NCBI GenBank assembly: GCA_023392115.1
Contig: JAEVZT010000240.1
Location: forward strand, 1-6,694
DNA length: 6,694 nucleotides
From: Chloroflexota bacterium
Lineage (GTDB): Bacteria; Chloroflexota; Anaerolineae; Aggregatilineales; Phototrophicaceae
Reading direction: 5' to 3'
Shown here: one piece after another, positions 1 to 4,622 of the stretch
Position numbering within the stretch: the first letter of the stretch is position 1
Layout: each line of letters starts with the position of its first letter
The notes under the pieces: model-generated
Database searches by the model: none
What the model was told of the DNA's origin: nothing
Seen by the model: the letters and a program-made list of their open reading frames with translations, nothing else
Translations under genes and position numbers: made by a program

Positions 1-165
1 TCATAGGGCAATGGTTGAACCGGCGTTGAGTCGTCGGCGACAGGTCGGTGAACGCGCGGAGTCTCCTTTCCTCGCTTCTGTCGTGGACGGCGGCACATAA
101 ATACCATCAACGTGCGCGTAAGGCAAGGAAAGCGCTTCGTTCTACGTGCATCGGCGCGGGGAAAC
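1..165. other. Left-edge stretch with no recognisable gene
   Basis: No family-level coding signal is visible here. One plus-strand frame is open from the window edge to a TAA at 98-100 (32 codons, ending VVDGGT). It could be the tail of a gene entering from the left, but I recognise no family in it. On the minus strand there is a possible leftward promoter: TTGCCT (complement of 121-126), a 17-base spacer, then an extended -10 TGG-TATTTA with its hexamer at 98-103. It would fire out of the window to the left. Both readings are weak, and they are mutually awkward because they imply opposite directions for the left neighbour. Confidence 0.3.
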
Positions 166-195
166 AAAAAGACGATCCGCGGGGATCGCCTTTTT
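166..195 (-). terminator. Rho-independent terminator after the slipin gene (possibly bidirectional)
   Basis: An inverted repeat pairs 166-178 with 183-195 around a 4-base loop. The core CGATCC/GGATCG is followed by one A/C mismatch, one G-C pair and five A-T pairs. Read on the minus strand, the GC-rich stem runs into TCTTTTT, the layout of an intrinsic terminator, starting 18 bases past the slipin stop codon. On the plus strand the stem is also followed by TTTTT, so it could stop rightward transcription entering from the left edge as well. Confidence 0.85.
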
Positions 196-213
196 CATGT
201 GGACGTGAACCGG

Positions 214-1155
214 TTAGCGGTCTGTCTTCGGCGTGCCGCCATTGGTCGGCGTTTCGACAGACGCTGACGCCGTCTGCATGGTGCTGACAAAGCGGTTCAT
301 CAAGCCGGTGAGTTCCAGCGGCATGACGAACTTGGTCGCCGGGCTGCTGCCTACCGAGCGCAGCGCGTCAAGGTACTGGAGCATCAGCGTCTTGTCGTCA
401 ATGTCCTTCGCCTCTTTGTACAGGGCTTCGAGCGCCGCCGCCCGCCCCTGTGCCAGCAGAAGCTGTGCCTGCCGTTCGCCTTCGGCGCGCAGAATAGCGG
501 ATTGGCGCTCGCCTTCAGCGCGCAGAATCGCCGACTGCTTCTCGCCTTCGGCAACCATGATCGCCGCCGACCGCTCGCCTTCCGCCCGCGTGACCGTGGC
601 GCGGCGCTCGCGTTCGGCGCTCATCTGGCGGTTCATCGCTTCTTGGACGGTCTTCGGCGGCTCGACCTCGCGGATTTCGACGCGCGTCACCTTCAAGCCC
701 CAGCGTTCGGTCACTTCGTCGAGCTTGACGCGCAGCACGTCGTTGATCGCCTCGCGCTTCGCCAGCACATCGTCTAGCTCGATGTCGCCGATCACGGCGC
801 GCAGAGTCGTCGCCGAGATGTTTAGCGATGCTTGCACGGCGTCTTCAACTTCCAGCACCGACAGCTTGGGATTGACGACGCGGTAGTAAACGAGAAAGTC
901 AATGTCGATCGCCGTGTTATCCTTCGAAATCGCCGTCTGACGCGGGATTTCGAGGAAGCGCTCGCGCAGGTCGACCCGCTTGGCAGTCTCCAGCAGCGGA
1001 ATGATGATCGTCAGACCCGGACCGCGCGTGCCGGCGTACTTACCGAGCGCCAGCACAACCAACCGCTCGTATTCAGGAACGATGCGGACGACGCTGAACA
1101 GCAGGTAAAAGACGAACAGGATGAGCAGAATAAGCAGAATGGCATCAAAGCCCAT
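214..1155 (-). CDS. SPFH/band 7 slipin (stomatin-prohibitin-like membrane protein)
   Basis: 313 residues, a full-length bacterial slipin. An N-terminal hydrophobic anchor (residues 5-25) is followed by an SPFH domain (about 24-185) with family landmarks: VPEYERLVVLALGKY, GPGLTIIIP, ISKDN at 77-81 and YYRVVNP at 90-96. A charged Ala/Glu-rich coiled coil (about 175-250) contains four 11-residue repeats beginning AEGE. The C-terminus carries TKFVMPLEL, typical of slipins partnered with NfeD, then a short polar tail. Slipins form large ring-like membrane oligomers and scaffold microdomains; a role in membrane integrity is known for the family and inferred here. The ATG at 1155 is preceded by AGAGGAGG at 1174-1167, eleven bases upstream and inside the last codons of the NfeD gene, so the two are probably translationally coupled in one transcript. 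The gene ends 18 bases before a strong terminator. Confidence 0.95.
   Translation of the reverse strand: MGFDAILLILLILFVFYLLFSVVRIVPEYERLVVLALGKYAGTRGPGLTIIIPLLETAKRVDLRERFLEIPRQTAISKDNTAIDIDFLVYYRVVNPKLSVLEVEDAVQASLNISATTLRAVIGDIELDDVLAKREAINDVLRVKLDEVTERWGLKVTRVEIREVEPPKTVQEAMNRQMSAERERRATVTRAEGERSAAIMVAEGEKQSAILRAEGERQSAILRAEGERQAQLLLAQGRAAALEALYKEAKDIDDKTLMLQYLDALRSVGSSPATKFVMPLELTGLMNRFVSTMQTASASVETPTNGGTPKTDR
454..585 (-). repeat. Four tandem 33-bp (11-residue) repeats in the slipin coiled coil
   Basis: Residues 191-234 of the slipin are four consecutive 11-residue units: AEGERSAAIMV, AEGEKQSAILR, AEGERQSAILR and AEGERQAQLLL, followed by AQGR. The second and third differ by one residue and are also close at DNA level. 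Eleven-residue periodicity is usual for right-handed coiled coils, and slipins commonly carry AEGE-rich repeats here. The near-identity of the middle units suggests recent duplication or slippage, so unit number could vary between strains. Confidence 0.85.
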
Positions 1156-1161
1156 TGGATT

Positions 1162-1785
1162 TTACGCCTCCTCTAGCGTCTCGCGTGATTCGCGTTTGTT
1201 CTTGATCGCTTCGACGTACAGGGTGAGTCCTTCGCGCTCGATCACCGTGACCGGCGTTCCCGTCGGAAGGTCATCGGCGGCGCGTGCTGTCCACGACTCG
1301 CCGCGCACGTAGACTGTGCCGACCGGGTCAAGCGCCCTCTGCACGTAGCCCGTCGCCCCGACGATCGGCTCGTCTTCAAGCATGGCAGGCTGGGCGCGGT
1401 GGGTTTCCAGCACCCGCAGCAGCGCGAACCGGTGATACAACAGCGCCGCGCCGATCGTGACGGCGATCAGCGGCAGCGATACCGATATGCCGTTAAACAG
1501 GAACAGGCTGCCCAACGCTTGCAGGATCAGCCCGCCGGCAGCCAGCAGCGCGAAACGTTGATCGATGAACGGCATGATCAGGAAGCCGAGCACGCCGACC
1601 ACCAGCAGCAGCACTGCGAGCCAGTTTGTCGGCATGTTCGCCAGCACGAATAGAGCGACAATCACGCCACCGACCGCCAGCACTTCGACAATGCCCGTGC
1701 CCGGCAAGTAAGCGGCGGTGACGCTCAACCATAGTCCTGCAATCAGGATGAGATAAACGAGGTTTGGATCGAGGGTTATTGGCAT
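1162..1785 (-). CDS. NfeD family membrane protein (short form, no protease domain)
   Basis: 207 residues from the ATG at 1785. The first half is strongly hydrophobic, with four to five membrane segments at about residues 11-27, 31-50, 54-73, 79-97 and 103-121. A short cytosolic linker leads to a C-terminal OB-fold NfeD domain (about 141-195) with the family pattern GATGYV, then GTVYVRGESWTARA, then GTPVTV and LYVE. The ClpP-like serine protease domain of long NfeD proteins is absent, so this resembles their C-terminal half alone. NfeD proteins pair with slipins encoded beside them, and the slipin starts six bases after this stop codon. A TTG ten codons upstream (1815) extends the frame, but it lies at a TATAAT -10 box and so probably upstream of the transcript start. 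The ATG has AGGTG five bases ahead. NfeD's biochemical role is unsettled; membrane quality control with slipin is the usual proposal. Confidence 0.9.
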   Translation of the reverse strand: MPITLDPNLVYLILIAGLWLSVTAAYLPGTGIVEVLAVGGVIVALFVLANMPTNWLAVLLLVVGVLGFLIMPFIDQRFALLAAGGLILQALGSLFLFNGISVSLPLIAVTIGAALLYHRFALLRVLETHRAQPAMLEDEPIVGATGYVQRALDPVGTVYVRGESWTARAADDLPTGTPVTVIEREGLTLYVEAIKNKRESRETLEEA

Positions 1786-1814
1786 AGTTGCACCTATTTT
1801 CTCCCCTTTTGTCA

Positions 1815-1820
1815 ATTATA
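1815..1820 (-). promoter_or_regulatory. Probable -10 box of the NfeD-slipin operon
   Basis: The minus strand carries a perfect TATAAT here, 29 bases upstream of the NfeD ATG at 1785. A start of transcription near 1808 would give a leader of about 22 bases containing the AGGTG ribosome site. No good -35 hexamer sits 16-18 bases upstream, so the promoter may rely on an activator or on another sigma factor. A short CTCCCC/GGGGAG inverted repeat (1841-1846 with 1857-1862) lies just upstream and is a possible protein-binding or structural element. Confidence 0.5.
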
Positions 1821-1865
1821 CCCTACGCAATCCCCTCATGCTCCCCGCGTCTTTGGGGGGAGTAC

Positions 1866-1895
1866 TTGCCAAGTTGGCGATCATGACGGCATAAT
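1866..1895 (+). promoter_or_regulatory. Possible promoter of the amidohydrolase gene, with an overlapping palindrome
   Basis: TTGCCA (1866-1871), an 18-base spacer and CATAAT (1890-1895) form a reasonable sigma-70-type promoter, with transcription predicted from about 1902, some 60 bases before the favoured start codon. The 11-base palindrome GCCAAGTTGGC (1868-1878) overlaps the -35 hexamer, a position where a repressor or activator could act. No regulator gene is encoded nearby, so the binding protein, if any, is unknown. Confidence 0.4.
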
Positions 1896-1961
1896 TGCTG
1901 CCATCCGGTAATCCCTCTGGAATATCGCAAGGTTTAGCGTAAGCTGTTGGGAAGGTGGGAT

Positions 1962-3221
1962 TTGCGTCCCTCTGATAGAGTGATCCCCGACATCAAGGTC
2001 AATCAAGACCGGCTGTATAACGATTTTCTCGAACTCGCCGCAATCGGGGCGACGCCCGACGGGGGAGTGAACCGGCTTGCGCTGTCGCCAAACGACCTGA
2101 AAGCGCGGGCATGGTTTGCCGATCGGATTGAGTCGGCGGGCTTGGCGCTGCGCGACGACGACGCCGGCAACCTGAGCGCGGTGCTCTACAGCGACGAACC
2201 GGGCGCGAAAACGCTGCTCATCGGCTCACACCTTGACAGCGTACCGAACGGCGGGCGCTACGACGGCGCGGTTGGCGTGCTGTCAGCGCTGGAATGTCTG
2301 CGGACACTCAAGGAAAACGGCATCAAGCTGCCGCTGCATGTGGAAGCGATCGATTTCACCGACGACGAGGGCTGCTGGAAGTCGATGTTCGGCTGCCGCG
2401 CGCTTGCCGGGGCGCTGACACAGGAAGACCTGACCTCGATCAACTTTGGCGATGGACCCTTCCGCGCCGCGCTGATGCAGGCGGGAATCGATCCACGCGC
2501 CATCTACCGCGCCTCGCGCGCGCCGCAGTCGATCGCCGGCTACCTCGAAGTCCACATCGAACAGGGGTCGCGGCTCGACCAATCGAGCATCGACATCGGC
2601 ATCGTCACCGGCGTTGTCGGGCGCAGCACCCTCCAGATCACATTCTTCGGTCAGCCGGGGCACTCCGGCACGACCGATATGTACAAGCGCCGTGATGCGC
2701 TTCGCGGCGCGTCGCTGTTCATCGTTCGCGCGCACGACCTCGTGCGCGAGCGCTACGGCGACGGCATTTTCAACTGCGGCGACGTCAACGTCGAGCCGGG
2801 CATGTTCAACATCATCCCGAGCAAGGCGTGTCTCACCATCGAGGTACGCCATGTCAGCGAAAAGCTGATGCTCGACATGGAAACCGCCATTCTCAGCACC
2901 GCCCGCGAATGTGCAGCTTCCTACGGTCTGACCGTCGAAACCAAGAGACTTACCAACATGCCAGCCGCTACCTTAGCGGCTGGTTTCGTAGAAGCCTTTG
3001 AAGCGGTCTGCGATCACATCGGTTTGACACACACGCGGCTGGTCAGCTATGCCGGTCACGCGGCGCAAGTCCTCGCGCATTTCACGCCGAGCGGCATGAT
3101 CTTCATCCCGTCGGTAGGCGGCATCAGCCACCATCCCAATGAGTACACCGAGTGGGACGACGTCGTCAACGGCGCGAACGTCCTGCTGCACGCGATTCTG
3201 CTGCTCAGCTCTGCGAGCTGA
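1962..3221 (+). CDS. M20 family amidohydrolase (N-carbamoyl-L-amino-acid hydrolase / allantoate amidohydrolase type)
   Basis: 419 residues, normal length for this two-domain, two-metal family, which removes carbamoyl or ureido groups in hydantoin, purine or pyrimidine nitrogen salvage. The likely metal ligands are all visible: H90 (GSHLDS), D101 (GGRYDGAVG), E136 (DDEG), H198 (HIEQG) and H390 (GISHHPNE). The inserted dimerisation domain (about 210-325) carries GQPGHSGTTDM with H234 and the FNIIPS and EVRH segments. Two departures: the acidic pair is Asp-Glu (D135-E136) where most members have Glu-Glu, and the usual GHDA is GHAA at 365-368. The substrate cannot be told from sequence; no hydantoinase or allantoin gene is adjacent. 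Start choice: TTG 1962 has GGAAGG six bases upstream. TTG 1947 has no such site, and GTG 1980 also lacks one but would fit the family's N-terminus. The stop codon lies inside a perfect hairpin. Confidence 0.88.
   Translation: MRPSDRVIPDIKVNQDRLYNDFLELAAIGATPDGGVNRLALSPNDLKARAWFADRIESAGLALRDDDAGNLSAVLYSDEPGAKTLLIGSHLDSVPNGGRYDGAVGVLSALECLRTLKENGIKLPLHVEAIDFTDDEGCWKSMFGCRALAGALTQEDLTSINFGDGPFRAALMQAGIDPRAIYRASRAPQSIAGYLEVHIEQGSRLDQSSIDIGIVTGVVGRSTLQITFFGQPGHSGTTDMYKRRDALRGASLFIVRAHDLVRERYGDGIFNCGDVNVEPGMFNIIPSKACLTIEVRHVSEKLMLDMETAILSTARECAASYGLTVETKRLTNMPAATLAAGFVEAFEAVCDHIGLTHTRLVSYAGHAAQVLAHFTPSGMIFIPSVGGISHHPNEYTEWDDVVNGANVLLHAILLLSSAS
2961..2983. repeat. Perfect hairpin inside the amidohydrolase gene
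   Basis: CCAGCCGCTA (2961-2970) and TAGCGGCTGG (2974-2983) are exact reverse complements around a 3-base loop, a 10-bp perfect stem within codons for PAATLAAG. The frame stays intact. The codons used include TTA for leucine, unusual in such a GC-rich gene, so the symmetry is not a by-product of preferred codons. Only three T residues follow, so it is not a standard terminator. Confidence 0.7.
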
Positions 3222-3228
3222 GCAGCAG
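3198..3228. repeat. Perfect 14-bp hairpin spanning the amidohydrolase stop codon
   Basis: CTGCTGCTCAGCTC (3198-3211) pairs exactly with GAGCTGAGCAGCAG (3215-3228) around the loop TGC. The arms encode the last residues (LLLSSAS) and the TGA stop (3219-3221), and continue seven bases beyond it. No T-run follows on either strand, so it is not a classical intrinsic terminator. It could protect the 3' end of the message or slow transcription before the convergent gene. Confidence 0.75.
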
Positions 3229-3229
3229 T

Positions 3230-3311
3230 GATGAGTTGAAAGTAATGAGTAATGAGTCAGAACGCAGAACGCTTCTACTCATCACTCATTACTCATCACT
3301 CATCACTCAAA
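3230..3311. repeat. Palindromic array of 7-base repeats between two convergent genes
   Basis: The left arm has four 7-base units in register (3230-3257): GATGAGT, a degenerate TGAAAGT, AATGAGT, AATGAGT. Two copies of CAGAACG follow in the same register (3258-3271). After CTTCT the right arm has five units of the complementary type (3277-3311): ACTCATC, ACTCATT, ACTCATC, ACTCATC, ACTCAAA. Positions 3241-3257 can pair with 3277-3293 over 17 bp with one mismatch, leaving a 19-base loop. The last unit contains the stop codon of the leftward lipocalin-like gene (3307-3309). Similar intergenic heptamer arrays occur in filamentous bacteria such as Chloroflexota and cyanobacteria; that comparison is from memory. 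It may act as a bidirectional transcription barrier or be a small non-autonomous repeat. Confidence 0.8.
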
Positions 3312-4464
3312 ACCGCCCCGTCATCGCGTCGACATAGCCGGTGAGTTCGGCGTAGCCATAGCCCGTCACGTCGCCGTCGATGCGTACCGCCCCTTCCCAG
3401 TAGGCAATGCCGCCGCCGTGCAGTTCCTGATCGGCGAGCAGCGGCGTGATCGTCAGGTCGAGCGGGTTGTCACCACCGGTATCGACCGACAGCCGCCAGC
3501 CCGCCGGATAGGTCGCGCCGGTGTGCGGGCTGTCCCACGTCGCCGTCGAGTCGAGCGTGAACGAGTCGGCGGGTAGATAGCGCGTGCTGCCGTCGGGGAG
3601 GATGAGCAGCCCGCCGAAATACGGGTCGCGCCCGCCGTCGCTCAGGCGAATCTGCCCGACCATCATCTCGCGTCCATCGTCCAACTGCAAACCGAACCAG
3701 TCCCAGCCTAGCGCGCTGCCGCCGAGCGCGCTGGTGCTGAATTCGTGATCTTTCCACGCCGTGCCGCTGACGTTGAAGGGCTGCCCGCCAATCGTGATCG
3801 TCCCTTCGGCAAGCAGGCGCGACAGCGAGTAATAGTAGCTGGCGTTGCCGATGTCTTCGCTCTTGGCGCTCAAGCCGTTCTCGCCCTGAAGCGCGGGCGG
3901 CTTGCTCTGCTCGAGCGATAGGTCGAGTGCCACCTGATCGGTCGCCGCCGTGATGCGCGTCAGCGTCGCGTCGTCGTTCTGCGCGACAGCCTGCCAGTCC
4001 TCAAGCCAGACGCGGTACACCGGATCGACCTCTGCCCCCGCCAGACCCGCGCCGCCGCGGCTGAAGCGTTCCTGATGATAGAACTGCTCGCCCGCCACGT
4101 CGGTGATCGTGAAGTGCGCCATGTAGAGCTGATTCGAGCGCCATTCCGAGTCGCTTGATGCCCCTTCCGACGAAATGGCGCGCCGGAAAATCGTGAATTG
4201 GAAGCCGAAGCGCCGTCCGGCTTCGTCGCTCAGATTGCCGGTGTAATACCACCACTCGGTTTGAAACTCGGGGTGCGCGCCGAAGTCGCGGGGGAACTGC
4301 CAGTCGCGTGGCTCGACGGCGCGCGCGTAGCCGCTGATGTCGCCGCCCGTATCGATGATCACGGCGCTCGCGCTGACATCCCCCGTTTGATCGACACTGA
4401 TCAGGCTGAAGCCGAAGACCACCACGCCCAGCGCGATCGCGCCGAGCAAGAACCATCGCCACAT
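3307..4464 (-). CDS. Membrane-anchored AttH/CrtC-like lipocalin-fold protein (predicted secreted hydrolase family)
   Basis: 385 residues. A single hydrophobic segment (residues 4-23) acts as a signal anchor or uncleaved signal peptide; no lipobox cysteine is seen, so the body should lie outside the membrane. The rest follows the AttH/CrtC lipocalin-like pattern (COG5621-like) end to end: FPRDFGAHPEFQTEWWYYTGNL (54-78, shown in part), FGFQFTIFRRA (86-96), MAHFTITD (115-122), QGENGLSAK (193-201), SYYYSLSRL (209-217), TAWKDHEFST with D239 and E241, ALGWDWFGLQL (251-261) and ELTGY (373-377). Photosynthetic CrtC relatives hydrate carotenoids, but most of this broader family has no proven reaction. 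Relatives are often encoded beside FtsX-like ABC transporter genes; none is in this window. The ATG at 4464 has a modest AAAGGG site eight bases upstream. I am confident of the family, not of the activity. Confidence 0.88.
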   Translation of the reverse strand: MWRWFLLGAIALGVVVFGFSLISVDQTGDVSASAVIIDTGGDISGYARAVEPRDWQFPRDFGAHPEFQTEWWYYTGNLSDEAGRRFGFQFTIFRRAISSEGASSDSEWRSNQLYMAHFTITDVAGEQFYHQERFSRGGAGLAGAEVDPVYRVWLEDWQAVAQNDDATLTRITAATDQVALDLSLEQSKPPALQGENGLSAKSEDIGNASYYYSLSRLLAEGTITIGGQPFNVSGTAWKDHEFSTSALGGSALGWDWFGLQLDDGREMMVGQIRLSDGGRDPYFGGLLILPDGSTRYLPADSFTLDSTATWDSPHTGATYPAGWRLSVDTGGDNPLDLTITPLLADQELHGGGIAYWEGAVRIDGDVTGYGYAELTGYVDAMTGRF

Positions 4465-4622
4465 GTAGTTGACCCTTTTGTGTACTCAATCACAAGTTTA
4501 CCCGCAAACGCTTAATTTCGGCTGAGAAACGAACAAATAATCGAAAAGACTCCGACTGTTTATAAAGTTCGGCATGTCGAGATGTGGTATTATCGGCAGA
4601 CCGCGAAGAAAGCTTAGGGAAA
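4465..4622. other. Divergent intergenic region between the lipocalin-like gene and the GT20 gene
   Basis: This 158-base stretch is richer in A and T than the flanking genes. The rightward promoter is listed separately. For the leftward gene the best -10 candidate is TAAACT (complement of 4495-4500), but I find no convincing -35 partner. A short GTTT-ACCCGC-AAAC inverted repeat (4496-4509) sits at that spot, too short to call an operator. Confidence 0.5.
4585..4593 (+). promoter_or_regulatory. Extended -10 promoter of the GT20 gene
   Basis: TGG followed by TATTAT (4588-4593) fits an extended -10 element, which can work without a good -35. Transcription would begin near 4600, giving a leader of about 23-29 bases. 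This decides the start codon: a GTG at 4584 that lengthens the reading frame by 13 codons lies upstream of the predicted transcript start and is unlikely to be used. Confidence 0.5.

Noticed and set aside
1..96. Minus-strand frame of about 31 codons starting at a GTG (96) and ending at the left edge
   Set aside because: There is no ribosome site at the right distance and no recognisable motif; the AAAGGAGA on that strand (complement of 62-69) has no start codon within range.
233..886. Open frame of 217 codons on the plus strand opposite the slipin gene
   Set aside because: It is Ser/Arg/Ala-rich shadow translation of the slipin coiled-coil and SPFH codons; the slipin frame carries all the conserved features.
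2283..2852. Open frame of 189 codons on the minus strand inside the amidohydrolase
   Set aside because: It is antisense to the metal-ligand region of the M20 gene, with low-complexity composition and no family signal.
3152..3337. Small plus-strand frame crossing the heptamer array (product containing LLITHYSSLITQ)
   Set aside because: The peptide is just a translation of the ACTCATC repeats joined to an out-of-frame piece of the amidohydrolase; repeats of this kind often create spurious small proteins.
4201..4224. GAAGCCG/CGGCTTC inverted repeat with a 10-base loop inside the lipocalin-like gene
   Set aside because: A 7-bp stem with a long loop is ordinary in GC-rich coding DNA.
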